A DNA stretch of 64,000 nucleotides from Elephas maximus indicus. Its lineage: Eukaryota; Chordata; Mammalia; Proboscidea; Elephantidae. The notes under the pieces are model-generated. The model worked only from the letters and a program-made list of their open reading frames with translations, did no database searches and was not told the DNA's origin. The stretch's first letter is position 1. Each line of letters starts with the position of its first letter. The translations under genes and the position numbers were made by a program. Location: positions 107,876,823-107,940,822 of the forward strand of contig NC_064822.1 of NCBI RefSeq assembly GCF_024166365.1, given 5' to 3'. Positions 25,563 to 43,394 of the stretch are shown in pieces.

Positions 25563-26229
25563 AATGGTTTAGGCTGGGTTCTCTAGAGAAGCAAAGCCAG
25601 TAAAGCATACACACACACACATATATGTATGTATGTATATATATATATATATATATATACATACACACACACATATATGTATGTATGTATATATATATAT
25701 ACACATACACACACATATATGTATGTATGTATATATATATATACATACACACACACACAGAGAGAGATTTATATCAAGGAAATGGCTCACGAAGTTGTAG
25801 AGACTGGAATGTCCCAAGTCTGTGGGTCAGGATAGAGGCTTCTCCTGATTCACATAGCCACAGGGACCAAAGAGCAAAGCTCTTGCTCACAGGCTGTGAA
25901 GATCAATGAATCCCAAGATAGACAGGCAAGACCACAGGTAAGTTGCTAGCTTAAGTCCCAAGAACTGGAGATCAGATGAACAGGAGCCAGCTGTAGGATC
26001 CAGTGTGAGCAACAAGCCCATGGGCCTTGCAAGAATGTCCATTTATATTCAAAGCAGACCACATGCCCAAGGAAACTTTCTTTCTACTGAGTTGCTACTC
26101 ACAGCAGATGCCATCATAGGCATGATCAGATATCAGATCTCAACAGGGAAGTCATCACAATATTATGCCACTGCCAAAACACTGAGAATCATGGCCCGGC
26201 CAAGTTGATACACAATCTTAACCATCACA
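25563..26229 (-). repeat. ERVL-type LTR (5' LTR-like block) unlike the 3' LTR
   Basis: On the minus strand it begins TGTGATGGTTAAGATTGTGT, an MLT2-like start, and ends with TTCTCTAGAGAACCCAGCC near the primer-binding site. It does not resemble the 23961-24483 LTR. A TA/CA-rich array (25607-25760) lies inside. It may be a different element inserted beside the internal region, or the true 5' LTR of a recombinant. Confidence 0.65.
25607..25760. repeat. Compound AC/TATA/TATG microsatellite
   Basis: Three near-identical modules of ACACACAC-ATATATGTATGTATGTATAT-ATATAT follow one another, so the region is a short higher-order array of alternating purine-pyrimidine DNA with palindromic parts. Inside the LTR-like block. 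Open frames here are repeat translations. Confidence 0.95.
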
Positions 26230-26765
26230 TCTTTTTGTCTTTACTTGAAGTAACATTCACATTACATTCACATGTTGCACTTGACTGCTATGTCTCTTAA
26301 GTTTCATTTATTCTATAACAGACCCTTCCTATTCTTTTTTTATGCTATTGAATAGTAAATAGTTTTTAATAGAATGTTTGCAATCTGGATTTAGCTGATT
26401 ATTTCCTGTTGGCATCACTTAACTTCTATCCCCAATCCAAGAAAATTTCCTATATTCTGGCATTTGTATTAGAAGCTTGATTAGATTAATTCAATTGTTT
26501 CAGGCACAGTTATGCCATGGATTCGTCTATGTGTTCTCTATTGTATCATATCATGAAGCACAAGCTGCTAGTGATGTTAAGATTGATCAGGGGATCTGTG
26601 CAGTTTCAGCCAGATCAGTCATTAATAATCTGCACCATCAAATTTTTATCAAAGATTTAAAAATTTTTTTTTTTAATTTTGTCTAAGATTTTAGCATCTA
26701 TTGATAATTATTTCTCAGGTTCATTACTGGTTCTGTTTCTCTAGAGAAACCTGGCTGATACATTG
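26230..26765. repeat. Old LINE-1 (L1M-type) 3'-end sequence
   Basis: The text TTGCACTTGACTGCTATGTCTCTTAAG, GATTTAGCTGATTATTTCCTG and GATTGATCAGGGGATCTGTGCAG is typical of ancient L1M-type 3' ends as I know them. It continues the sequence broken at 22560-23005 and 23882-23960 by the LTR insertions. Shared with unit 2 at 51500-51985 with many differences. No gene. Confidence 0.5.
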
Positions 26766-27950
26766 TTATAAAAAAATTGTTATAGTCTAGATGATTTTAC
26801 TTGTCAGTTATTTCCCTTTCCTTTATTCCTCACTGGTGCATAATAATGTGTGTGGTAAGTGGGCTTAGATTTCAGAAGCCAGTCATTACTTATCTGCTGT
26901 TGGGAAAGCTCTGTGAGAAAAGTAAAGAGTTACTAATGTAAGAGGCTGCCCATGATGCTGGGGGGAATGGTTAGGGGTGAACACAGCAGGATACTAATAG
27001 AACAGGATCCAGAAATACCCTCTATAAATTAGCCAATCCAAGAAAATTCCTTTTCTGATATGATAGCCAGGGAGCTAGCGGGATAGTTGTCCCTTTTCGG
27101 AGAAACAGGGACTAGTGTGGCCCTGGAGCAGCACAAGTTGACAGACCAACCTCTCTCTGAGTCCTGAGTTTCCTTTTACCCACTCATAGAAGTCAAACCA
27201 GGCCAGGTCACATGTGGAAGAGGATATGGACCATCCCTTCTGAGCAACACAGACCGGACTGTTCCTAGATCTCCATGGGAGGCCCAGGACTGCTTTAGAT
27301 TCTTAGAGAGTGAGGAGAAGGGAATTTCCATTCTTGGCTTGCCTTCACAGTTCAAGAAATGAGAATTTGAATTTTGTGTCTGAGTGTGTTGGGTGCTCAA
27401 TTTGATCTACTGTAGTGCTTCCAGTTTTTCCCTGTTGTGAATATTCTTGTGATACACATCTATGTAAGCACATCTCTCTGCATTTGTACTATTTCCTCAG
27501 GATATATTTTTAGAAGTATAATTCAAAAGTATGCTCATTTTTTGATGCTCTGGGTACATGTTGTCAGGTAAGTTTCTTGGTCAGGAAGGCAATTCTAAGT
27601 ATAAACCAAACATTCTATGCTCTTGTCAAATGTTCTTTTGATTTGGTTGGCCAGGAATATGTTTCTCTAACTGGAAATTAAGGGTGAGTGGTGGGACAGG
27701 GGATGGCATGGCCTCAGACACCAATCAGAAGGTGGACCAGATCCTTCCCATTTCACTTGCTAAACATTTAGGATGGGATCTGATATGAGGTGGAACCCTG
27801 AGCATCACAATGCCAAATTGCTGTTTGTTAAACTTCTGTAAGGAGGGGGTGAGGAATACGGGGACTTGGGGTATCTCTCAAAAATGAGAAAGATTTTGTG
27901 AGGGGAAAAGTCTTAAGAAAGATTGGTGCCAAGGCAAAGAAACTGAAACA
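26766..27950. other. Intergenic, 3' of KRT copy 1
   Basis: No gene seen. 27410-27560 resembles an old LINE fragment (GTGAATATTCTTGTGATACAC). Short open frames (for example minus-strand 27176-27400) lack exon structure. The stretch 27253-27542 is identical by eye to 52497-52786 in unit 2, although the sequence on either side differs clearly. Confidence 0.6.
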
Positions 27951-27972
27951 ATGCAATATATTATAAGTCTGC

Positions 27973-27978
27973 TTTATT
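27973..27978 (-). terminator. Polyadenylation signal AATAAA of KRT copy 1
   Basis: The minus strand reads CCAAATAAAGCAGAC about 530 bp after the stop codon, a distance typical for KRT6-type 3'UTRs. Conserved in copy 2 at 53231-53236. Confidence 0.75.
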
Positions 27979-28508
27979 TGGCAATGACAAGAGATCAAAG
28001 AGCAAAGAAAACATCACAGGGATACAGACTCTGTACATCATAGGACTTGTCACCTGCGCCTTCACGGCCACTGCAAGGGAGGATCACAACACTTGTAAGA
28101 TGGGGAACTCCAGGCCACTGGAAATCAAAGGGAACTTGTCCTATTCTGGAGTATAATCCAGACTGAATTTCTGTAATTACCAGTGGCAGAGGGAATTCTG
28201 TTGAAACATTTAGCCTCAGATGCAGGACATTGGCGGCAAGAGATGGGTAATTTAGTAACAAAGCGAACCATCGCATGAGATTAAATTATCATGTAAACTC
28301 AGAGGCCGACATTGTGATGGTGTGAAAAGGGAGCTCAGATGGAGCAGGTATAGGCAGAGAGAGGAAATGAGGACACTAGGCAACATCAGCTCTAACTCAG
28401 ACAGCAGAGAAGACGAGAGACCAGGAGAAGAGAGGCAGCCTGAGGTAGAGGCTGTGCCGCTGGCGATGGGCCTGAAGCACTGGAGAACCGGAAGCTGGTG
28501 GTAGAACT

Positions 28509-33727
<5,219 letters not shown>

Positions 33728-33818
33728 GGTTCTCTAAAGATGAGAAGGTGAGGAAAGTGTGAGAAGCTGTGGTGTGGAGCTGACAGGAGGGAAACTCTGA
33801 GCAGGGCTTCCCAGCGCA

Positions 33819-33827
33819 CTTTATATA
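33819..33827 (-). promoter_or_regulatory. TATA box of KRT copy 1
   Basis: The minus strand reads TATATAAAG 92 bp upstream of the ATG. That fits a start site near 33790-33798 and a 5'UTR of about 65-70 bases, as usual in type II keratin genes. Identical in copy 2. Confidence 0.8.
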
Positions 33828-36015
33828 TGGTGAGAATGGGCTGGGCTCAGCCCTGGAAGGTGAGCTTGCAAGGTGGGAAGGGCTGAGCTTTACAAAGAGT
33901 GAGATCACACCCAGGTTATTAGAAAAGTTATGAAATGTGAGGGTTGCTGTTTTAGTTTCCTTTAGTCAGGGAAAAATTCTCCTGCCTTCCAGCTTTGACT
34001 TGATCACAATACAATAAGACTATTCCCAATTCACTGTAGTCAGGAGTTAGTCACTGTCTCCAGCAAAGGTTGGACATTTTATGGTCGTGTATCACAATGC
34101 ACCGAGTGATACTGAGTGATCTCTTCTCCCCGACCTAATCTTTCCTGCCATTTGGGACATTAGAGATCAGATGTAATCCATTGCATATGCCCCAACAGAA
34201 GGATCACTGTGTTCTCAATAAAAGCCAATATTAAGTTAAAATTTTTTTCTTTTAATTATTTATTCAGCTGAAAAAGTAGAACAACAAAATGAACTCCTAT
34301 ATACCCACCACCCTCTCTGTATTTTCTATAAACTAGTAGTTAAATCTAGAAGCTAAGGAAGTTTCTCTTATGTATTTACCTTTTTCCCGATGTAGACATA
34401 GTTGAATGTCTACTTATAATATTGAATATTTTTTATTTACGCATTTATTCACATATTTAAAATTGAATATGTAACACACATTTATGAAACAAAATATGTG
34501 CTTCAATTAAGACTATTCCCCAGCCACTCAGTTCCCCTATTTGTAGGAAAGCACTGTTACCGGTTCCTTGTATATCCTTCTAGCAGCTTTCCTTCTTTAT
34601 GCCTTTCTGCAGTGTGGGTTCTCTCTCTGTGTATACAATCTCCAGTCTCTCATGTATATTCTCTTTTCCTTATGGTTTCCAATTATGCTTGGAAACTGTT
34701 TTGTCTTTCATAGTTATATTTTTGCTTGCAGCTCTTTTCACACTCTCCGATCCTCATGTCATATTGCTGGCTTCTCTCAGCCTTCTTCTGTATGTCCATC
34801 ATTGGGCATTCAGCAACGTCTAATCCCTTTGTGCTGCTTTTAGTTTGGCCTTTGTTTCTGACATGGCTTCCTTTATTTACTTATTTTCTCTGCTTTTTTT
34901 CTGAACTCTGCAATCTAATGTTTTATATTTTATTGTTTTAGTCTATGGTCCCTTCGTTCTCCTTTGATCTAGAGGTAACTATTTCATTGAGCTGTTTGTT
35001 AATATTTCACAGTGACTTTTTTTCTGGTGATTGTCCTTCTTCTGCCTTTTGTTTTTTCTGTTCCTTTGATTTTTTACCGTGTAGTATCTTTTGTGGGCCC
35101 TGAGATTTTTCCTTACTGGATAGTAATCATCTTTGATTGAGGTAAAGTCCTCCTGGCATAGCCATACGCTGCAGAACGTATTCTGAGTTGAATTCTGACT
35201 CATAGTGACTCCTTAGGACTGAATAGAGCTGCCCAGAGGGTTTCCAAGGCTGTAAATCTTTATGGAAGCAGACTGTCACATCTTTCTCCCATGGAGCGGC
35301 TAGTGGTTTAGCAGCCAAGGGCATAACTTCTGTGCCACCTGGCCCCTGAGGGGAGATATTGGGGCCATATTCCAGGACTGTGTGAATAATCCTTTTAATC
35401 TTTAATCCTAGCCAGTCCATCAAGATCACTGCAGGGTGGTTTACAGTTCAGTCTCTTTGCTTTCTTTCTCTTACCAACAAGTTATGCTACAAATGAGGCT
35501 TACCTCTGATTTGTTATTCAGCCTTGGCTTCATAGCATCTGGAGGCTTCACGACAAATGGGGTCTTGCCCCCAGCCCACACACCCTGTTCCCGTTGTTGC
35601 AAACAAGGGATTCTTGGGTTTAGACCTGAGGAAGTGCCATTGGCATTGACTTTGCATGAGTTAAATGAGTCAACAGTGCCTGGTATGTAGAAAAACCTCA
35701 ATGCGAGGCTTTGTTTGGTTTTGCTTTGTGCTTACAATGTTGTTTGGTTTTGTTTTGTCGGTTTTTGAGAGTGTTCTTCACTGGCCTTTTCTTGGATCTG
35801 CAGCTGTAAGCATCCCTCTCAGTATTCCTGACCCTTTTGATTATACTTTTCTATTTCTGTGAGTCCTTCTTCTGTTTTTGGTTCAGAGATTTTAAGGTCT
35901 TTTAATTTTAATTTTGGTGATTGGAGTTTACTTTATGCTTCTAGTTCTCCTGGTTGTTTTTTTTTGTAATTCCTGAAGAGAAGAGGGAAATGCCTCACTT
36001 TCCTCCACTAGGTTA
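33828..36015. other. 5' flank of KRT copy 1
   Basis: Upstream region of the keratin promoter. It is nearly identical to 59072-61258 in unit 2; I found no differences between about 32275 and 34345. It holds an old SINE (35185-35345) and T-rich sequence. Short open frames here are present in both units but show no exon or protein-family features. Epidermal regulatory elements are expected here from family knowledge, but I cannot point to specific sites. Confidence 0.6.
35185..35345 (-). mobile_element. Old AfroSINE, minus strand
   Basis: RTE-like end GAATTCTGACTCATAGTGAC at the left, head region CTTCTGTGCCACCTGGCCCC at the right, with the GCAGACTGTCACATCTTTCTC middle segment of the longer SINE type. 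Shared with unit 2 at 60429-60590. Confidence 0.8.
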
Positions 36016-36180
36016 AATTTAGATGGTGGTGTAGTGGTTAGGAGCTATGGCTGTTAACCAAAAACGTCAGCAGTTTGAATCCACCAGTCACTCCTTGGCA
36101 ACTCCATGGGGCACTTCTACTCTGTCATATATGGTTGCTATGAGTTGGTATCCACTCAGTGGTAATGGGTTTGGTTTGTT
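36016..36180 (+). mobile_element. AfroSINE, unit 1
   Basis: TTAGATGGTGGTGTAGTGG head, AACCAAAAACGTCAGCAGTTTGAATCC B-box region split by a few changes, and 3' end GTATCCACTCAGTGGTAATGGG. Shared with unit 2 at 61260-61424 with one clear difference (TCTGTC/TCCGTC). Confidence 0.85.
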
Positions 36181-36475
36181 TTTGTTTTGTTTTTATTCAC
36201 ATATCCATGTGTTGAATATTGTATTATTTAAAATATTAACCTAATAAATTAGTATACAAATGTTATTTTTTCCTCTTTCACTTCATGAAAACAACCTTAT
36301 TCAATGCAGATATCATTGTGCTTAATGCCTCCATCTCCCTAGATCTATGTTGTGAGTCACCTGAAGATTTTATCGAACACATTCATGTTTATAGTCACTG
36401 GATTTTTAATCCCAGAATATATTTGAGCTCTTGTCAGTGTAACAATCTACCTTATTACTTAAATTTTGTGTTATT

Positions 36476-38112
36476 CAGAGAATGCAGTGCTCAGAGGTCA
36501 ATTTATATCAATAAATGCACCCATACAAAAAGAAAAAAGGACCAAAATCAAATAACTGTCCCTGCAACTTTAATAAACAGAAAGAGAGCATCATCAACAA
36601 CAAAAAAACCCTCAAGCACCAGAAGAAAACTAATAATAAAAATTAGAGTAGAATTAAATGAATTTGAGAAGAGAAAAACAATTGAAAGAGTTAAAAAGAC
36701 CAAAAGCTTTGTCTTCGAAAAAATTAACAAAATTGATAAACCATTGGCCAGACTGACAAAAGAAAAACAGGAAAGGAAACAAATAACCTGAATAAGAGAT
36801 GAGAAGGGAGATACCACAACAGACCCATCTGACGTTAAAAGAATCATATCAGATTACTATGAAAAATTGTACTCTACCACATTTGAAAACCTAGAAGAAA
36901 CAGATGAATTCCTAGAAACACACTACCTACCTAAACTAATACAAACAGAGGTAGAACAACAAAATAGACACATAACAAAAGAAGAGATTGAAAAGGTAAT
37001 CAAAAAACTTCCAACAAAAAAAATCCCTGGCCCTGACGGCTTCACTGCAGAGTTCTATCAGAGTGTCAGAGAAGAGGTAACACCACTACTACTAAAGGTA
37101 CTTAGAGCATAGAAAAGGACAGAATACTCCCAAACTCATGCTATGAAGCCAGCATATACCCGATACCCAAACCAGGTAAAGACGCCACAAAAAAAGAAAA
37201 TTACAGACCTACGTCCCTCATGAACGTAGATGCAAAAATCCTCAACCAATAGAATTCAACAACATATCAAAAAAAAATAATTCACCATGACCAAGTGAGA
37301 TTCATACCAGGTGTGCAGGTATGGTTCTACATTAGAAAAACAATTAATGTAATCCACCATATATATAAAACAGAAGACAAGAATCACATGATTTTATCAA
37401 TTGATGCAGAAAAGGCATTTGACAAAGTCCAGCGCCCATTCATGATAAAAACTCTCAGCAAAACAGGAATAAAAGGAAAATCCCTCAATATAATAAAGGG
37501 CATTTATACCAAGCCCACAGCCAACATCATCCTAACTGGAGAGATTCTGAAAGCATTCACCCTGAGACTGGGAATTAGACAAGGATGCCCTTTATCATCA
37601 CTCTTAATCAACATTGTGCTGGAAGTCCTAGCCAGAGCAATTAGGCTAGATAAAGAAATAAAGGGCATCCAGATTGGTAAGGAAGAAGTAAAAGTATCTC
37701 TATTTGCAGATGACATGATCTTATACACAGAAAACCCTAAAGAATCCTCCAGAAAACTGCTGAAACTAGTAGAAGAGTTCAGCAAAGTATCAAGATAGAA
37801 GATAAACACACAAAAATCAGTTGGATTCCTCTACACCAACAAAAAGAACATCGAAGAGGAAATCACCAAATCAATACCATTTACAGTAGCCCCCAAGAAG
37901 ATAGAATGCTTAGGAATAAATCTTACCAAAGACATAAAAGGACTATACAAAGAAAACAAGACACTACTGCAAGAAACCAGAAGAGACCTACAGAAGTGGA
38001 AAAACATACCTTGCTCATGGATAGGAAGACTTAACATTGTAAAAATGTCTATTCTTCCAAAAGCCATCTATAGATACAATGCAATTCTGATCCAAATTCC
38101 AACGACATTTTT
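36476..38112 (+). mobile_element. 5'-truncated LINE-1, left part, unit 1
   Basis: The L1 begins inside ORF2, after the endonuclease (QRSIYINKCTHTKRKKDQ), and runs through the [28 protein letters not shown], and the catalytic FADD at about 37707. Stops and shifts near 36790, 37110, 37250 and 37796 break it. At 38112 it is split by the minus-strand L1 and resumes at 45908. The target duplication TTGTGTTATT lies at 36466-36475 and 48413-48422. Confidence 0.9.
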
Positions 38113-39099
38113 GAAAAATAATTTTTATTGTGCTTTAAGTGAAAGTTTACAAATCAAGTCATTCTCTCACACAAAAACCCATATACACCTTGCTACACAC
38201 TCCCAGTTACTTTCCCCCTAATGAGACAGCCTGCTCTCTCCTTCCACTCTCTCTTTTCGTGTCCTTTTCGCCAGCTTCTAACCCCCTCCACCCTCTCATC
38301 TCCCCTCCAGGCAGGAGATGCCAACATAGTCTCAAGTGTCCACCTGATCCAAGAAGCCCACTCCTCACCAGCATCCCTCTCCAACGCATTGTCCAGTCCA
38401 ATCCATGTCTGAAGAGTTGGCTTCGGGAATGGTTCCTGTCCTGGGCTAACAGAAGTTCTGGGGGCCATGACCACCAGGGTCCCTCCAGTCTCAGTCAGAT
38501 CATTAAGTCTGGTCTTATGAGAATTTGGGGTCTGCATCCCACTGCTCTCCTGCTCCCTCAGGGGTTCTCTGTTGTGTTCCCTGTCAGGGCAGTCATCAGT
38601 TGTAGCCGGGCACCATCTAGTTCTTCTGGTCTCAGGATGATGTAGTCGCTGGTTCATGTGGCCCTTTCTGTCTCTTGGGCTTGTAGTCACCTTGTGCCCT
38701 TGGTGTTCTTCATTCTCCTTTGATCCAGGTGTGTTGAGACCAATTGATGCATCTTAGATGGCTGCTTGCTAGCGTTTAAGACCCCAAATGCCACTCTTCA
38801 AAGTGGGATGCAGAATGTTTTGTTAATAGATTTTATTATGCCAATTGACTTAGATGTCCCCTGAAACCATGGTCCCCAGACCCCTGCCCCTGCTACGCTG
38901 GCCTTTGAAGCATTCAGTTTATTCAGGAAACTTCTTTGCTTTTGGTTTAGTCCAATTGTGCTGACCTCCCCTGTACTGTGTGCTGTCTTTCTCTTCACCT
39001 AAAGTAGTTCTTATCTACTATCTAATTAGTGAATACCCCTCTCCCACCCTCCCTTCCTCTCCCATCTCGTAACCACAAAAGAATGTTTTCTACTCAGTT

Positions 39100-42000
39100 T
39101 AAACTATTTCTCAAATCTTATACAATATTTGTCGTTTTGCAACTGACTAATTTCACTCAGCATAATGCCTTCCAGGTTCCTCCATGTTATGAAACGTTTC
39201 ACAGATTCCTCACTGTTCTTTATCGATGCTTAGTATTCCAGTGTGTGAATATACCATAATTTATCCGTTCATGCGTTGATGGGCACCTTGGTTGCTTCCA
39301 TGTTTTTGCTATTGTAAACAGTGCTGCAATAAACATGGGTGTGCGTATATCTGTTCGTGTAAAGGCTCTTATTTCTCTAGGATATATTGCCAGGAGTGGG
39401 ATTGCTGGATCATATGGTAGTTCTATTTCTAGCTTTTTAAGGAAGTGTCAAATCGATTTCCAAAGTGGTTTTACCATTTGACATTCCCACCAGCAGTGTA
39501 GAAGTGTTCCAATCTCTCCACAGCCTCTCCAACATTTATTATTTTGTGTTTTTTGGGTTAATGCCAGCCTTGTTGGAGTGAGATGAAATCTCATTGTAGT
39601 TTTGATCTGCATTTCTCTAATGGTTAACGATTGTGAACATTTCCTCATATATCTGTTAGCTACCTGAATGTCTTCTTTAGTGAAGTGCCTATTCATATCT
39701 TTTCCCCATTTTTTTAATTGGGTTATTTGTCTTTTTGCAGTTGAGTTTTTGCAGTATTACGTAGATTTCAAAGATCAGGCACTGATCAGAAATGTCATAG
39801 CCAAAAACTTTTTCCCAGTCTGTAGGTAGTCTTTTTACTCTTTTGATGAAGTCTATGTTTTTTTTTGGATGAGCATAGGTGTTTGATTTTTAGGAGCTCC
39901 CAGTTATCTAGTTTTTCTTCTACGTTCTTTCTAATGTTTTCTGCACTGTTTATGCCATGCATTAGGGCTCCTAACATTGTCCCTATTTTCTCTTCCGTGA
40001 TCTTTATCATTTTAGATTTTACATTTAGGTCTTCGATTCATTTTGAGTTAGTTTTTGTGCATGGAGTGAGGTATGGGTCTTGCTTCATTTTTTTGCAGAT
40101 GGATATCCAGTTATGGTAGCACCATTTGTTAAAAAGACTTGTCTTTTCCCCAATTAACTGACTTTGGGCCTTTGTCAAATATCAGCTGCTCATATGCAGA
40201 TGGATTTATGTCTGGATTCTCAATTCTGTTCCGTTGGTGCGTGTATCTGTTGTTGTACCAGTACCAGGCTATTTTGACTACTGTGGCAGTAGAATAGGTT
40301 CTAAAATCAGGCAAAGTAAGGCCTCCTACTTTGTTGTTGTTTTTCAGTAATGCCTTATTTATCTGGGGCCTCTTTCCCTTCCATATGAAATTGGTGATTT
40401 GTTTTTCCATCTCATTAAGGAATGTCATTGGGATTTGGATCGGAATTGCATTAAATGTATAGATTGCTTTTGGTAGAATAGACATTTATATAATGTTAAG
40501 TCTTTTTATCCATGAGCAAGGTATGTTCTTCCACTTATGTAAGTTTCTTTTGGTTTCTTGCAGAAGTGTACTGTAGTTTTCTTTGTATAAGTCTTTTACG
40601 TCTCTGGTAAGGTTTATTCCCAAGTATTTTATCTTCTTGGGGGCTACTGTAATGGCATTGATTTGGTGATTTCTTCTTCGATGTTCTTTTTGTTGGTGTA
40701 TAGGAATCCAACTGATTTTTGTATGTTTATCTTGTATCCTGATACCCTGCTGAACTCTTCTATTAGTTTCAGTAGTTTTCTGGAGGATTCCTTAGGGTTT
40801 TCTGTGTATAAGATCATGTCATCTGCAAATAGAGATACTTTTACTTCTTCCTTACCAATCTGGATGCCCTTTATTTCTTTATCTAGCCTAATTGCTCTGG
40901 CTAGGACTTCCAGCACAATATTGAATAAGAGTGGTGATAAAGGGCATCCTTGTCTGGTTCCCGAACTCAATGGGAATGTTTTCAGGCTCTCTCCATTTGG
41001 GGGGATGTTGGCTGTTGGCTTTGTATAAACACCCTTTATTATGTTGAGAAATTTTCCTTCTATTCCTATTTTCCTGAGAGTTTTTTTTTTTTATCATGAA
41101 TGAGTGTTGAACTTTGTTAAATGCCTTTTCTGCATCAAATGATAAAATCATGTGATTCTTGTCTTTTGTTTTATTTATGTGGTGGATTACATTAATTGTT
41201 TTTCTAGTGTTGAACCATCCCTGCATGCCTGGTATGAACCCCACTTGCTCATGGTGCATTATTTGTTTGATATGTTGTTGAATTTTATTGGCTAGAATTT
41301 TGTTGAGGATTTTTGCATCTACATTCATGAAGGATATAAGTCTACAATTTTCTTTTGTTGTGGTGTCTTTACCTGGTTTTGGTATCAGGGATATGGTGGC
41401 TTCATAGAATGAATTTGGTAGTATTCCATCCTTTTCTATGCTCTGAAATACCTTTAGTAGTAGTGGTGTTAGCTCTTCTCTGAAAGTTTGGTAGAGCTCT
41501 GCCGTGAAGCTGTCCAGACCAGGGCTTTTTTTTGTTGGGAGTTTTTTCATTACCTTTTCAATCTCTTCTTTTGTTATGAGTCTATTTAGTTGTTCTACCT
41601 CTGTTTGTGTTAGTTTAGGTAGGTAGTGTGTTTCTAGGAATTCATCCATTTCTTCTAGGTTTTCAAATTTGTTTGAGTATAGTTTTTCATAGTAATCTGA
41701 TATGATTCTTTTAATTTCAGTTGGGTCTGTTATAATATCGCCCATCTCATTTCTTATTCGGGTTATTTGCTTCCTCTCCTGCTTTTCTTTTCTTTTGTCA
41801 ATTGGCCAATAGTTTATCAATTTTGTTGAGTTTTTCATTCAAAAACCAGCTTTTGGTCTCGTTAATTCTTTCAATTGTTTTTCTGTTTTCTATTTCATTT
41901 AGTTGAGCTCTAACTTTTATTATTTGTTTTGTTCTGGTGCCGGTGGGTTTCTTTTGTTGCTCTCTTTCTATTTGTTCAAGTTGTAGGGATAATTCTTTGA

Positions 42001-42932
42001 TTTTGGCCCTTTCTTCTTTTTGTATGGGTGCATTTATTGATATAAATTGACCTCTTGGCAGTGCTTTTGCTGTGTCCCAAAGGTTCTGATAGGAAGTGTT
42101 TTCATTCTCATTGGATTCTATGAATTTCTTTATTCCTTTCTTAATGTATTCTATAATCCAGTCTTTTTTGAGCAGGGTATTGTTCAGTTTCCAAGTGTTT
42201 GATTTCTTTTCCCTGCTTTTCCTGTTATTGATTTCTACTTTTATGGCCTTATGGTCAGAGAAAATTCTTTGTAATATTTCAATGTTTTGGATTCTGCTAA
42301 GGCTTGCTTTATGACCTAATATGTGGTCTATTCTAGAATATATTCCATGGGCACTAGAAAAGAAAGTATAGTTGGTTGCTGTTGGGTGGAGTGTTCTGTA
42401 TATGTCTACGAGGTCAAGTTGGTTGATTGTGGCATTTAGATCTTGCGTGTCTTTATTGAGCTTCTTTCTGGATACCCCGACCTTCACCGAAATTGGTGTG
42501 TTGAAGTCTCCTACTATTATTGTGGAGCTGTCTATCTCACTTTTCAATGCTGATGGAGTTTGTTTTATGTGTCTTGCAGCCCTGTCATTGGGTGCATAAA
42601 TATTTAATATGGTTATATCTTCTTGGTGTGTTATCCCTTTAACCATTATATAGTGTCCTTCTTTATCCTTTCTGATGGATTTAACTTTAAAGTCTATTTT
42701 GTAAGAAATTACTATTGGCACTCCTTCTCTTTTTTGATTGTTGTTTGCTTGATATATTTTTTTCCATTCTTTGAGTTTTAGTTTGTTTACGTCTCTAAGT
42801 CTATGGTGTGTGTCAGCATATAGATGGACCCTGTTTTTTAATCCATTCTGCCACTCTCAGTCTCTTTATTGGTGCATTTAGTCCATCTACATTCAGGATA
42901 ATTATGGACAGGTATGAATTTAGTGCTATTAT
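39100..42932 (-). pseudogene. LINE-1 ORF2, long open segments, broken
   Basis: Best preserved ORF2 of the window. Open segments are 42721-41798 (307 residues: rest of the endonuclease and linker), 41838-40888 (316 residues: RT start, [12 protein letters not shown]...) and 40970-40644 (RT motif [14 protein letters not shown] and catalytic FADD). The normal start codon is changed to ATA (KIIALNSYL), and a stop follows QGPSIC near 42813. Three or more shifts (near 41800, 41080 and 40500) follow. The last segments at 40485-39448 hold the C-terminal cysteine region. Confidence 0.85.
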
Positions 42933-43394
42933 TTTGACATCTCTTTTTGTGTGTTGACAGCTTCTTTTTCCCACTTGAGTATATATGCTGAGTAGATTTT
43001 CTTTATATATTGTCCTTTCCTCATATTTGTTGTTGTTGATTTTGTGTCTGCTGAGTCTGTATTTTTCCATTTTATTTTATTTTGATGAGTAGGATAGTTT
43101 GCCTCCTTTGTGGTTACCTTATTATTTATCCCTATTTTTCTAAATTTATAGCTAACTTTTATTTCTTTGTATCGCCGTATCTTCCTCTCCATATGGAAGG
43201 TGTATGATTACATTTCTTAGTCCCTCTTTGTTATTTTAATGTTGTCTTCTTTTATATAATACATCTCTGTTACCCTGTGTTGGGCATTTTTAAAATCTTT
43301 CTTTTTTTTTTTTTGGATTTCCCTGTTTATTTTGACTTCTGGTTGCTCTGCCCAATGTTCTAGTCTTGGGCTGAAACCTGATATTATTGATTTT

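Larger units (their letters stand above)
23961..26229 (-). mobile_element. ERVL/MaLR-like provirus remnant, private to unit 1
   Basis: In minus orientation: a 5' LTR-like block (26229-25563), a primer-binding site (25562-25546), about 1 kb of non-coding internal sequence and a 3' LTR (24483-23961). The internal region has no gag/pol frame, as in MaLR elements, and a purine-rich tract (TTTTGGGGGCCAAAGGG on the minus strand, about 24490-24515) precedes the 3' LTR. In unit 2 the site reads uninterrupted (CCAAGATGTCTTTTTGT at about 51483-51500). A clean target duplication is not visible; only TC is repeated. Old endogenous retroelement, no coding capacity. Confidence 0.75.

Noticed and set aside
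23533-25760. CRISPR-like or satellite array
   Set aside because: Repeats are simple 2-4-base units without spacers, in a mammalian genome.
25525-25909. Overlapping Tyr/Ile/Cys/Val-rich frames on both strands
   Set aside because: Translation of the AC/TATA array in the LTR-like block.
27176-27400. 74-residue minus-strand frame shared by both units (52390-52614)
   Set aside because: It overlaps the ~290-bp identical block, which explains the conservation. No splice context, no recognisable domain and a LINE-like neighbourhood.
34498-34941. Cluster of 70-145-residue plus-strand frames in the 5' flank, shared by both units
   Set aside because: Hydrophobic, Cys/Ser/Phe-rich products typical of T-rich non-coding DNA, with three overlapping frames and no start or splice context. 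Shared only because the flank is duplicated.
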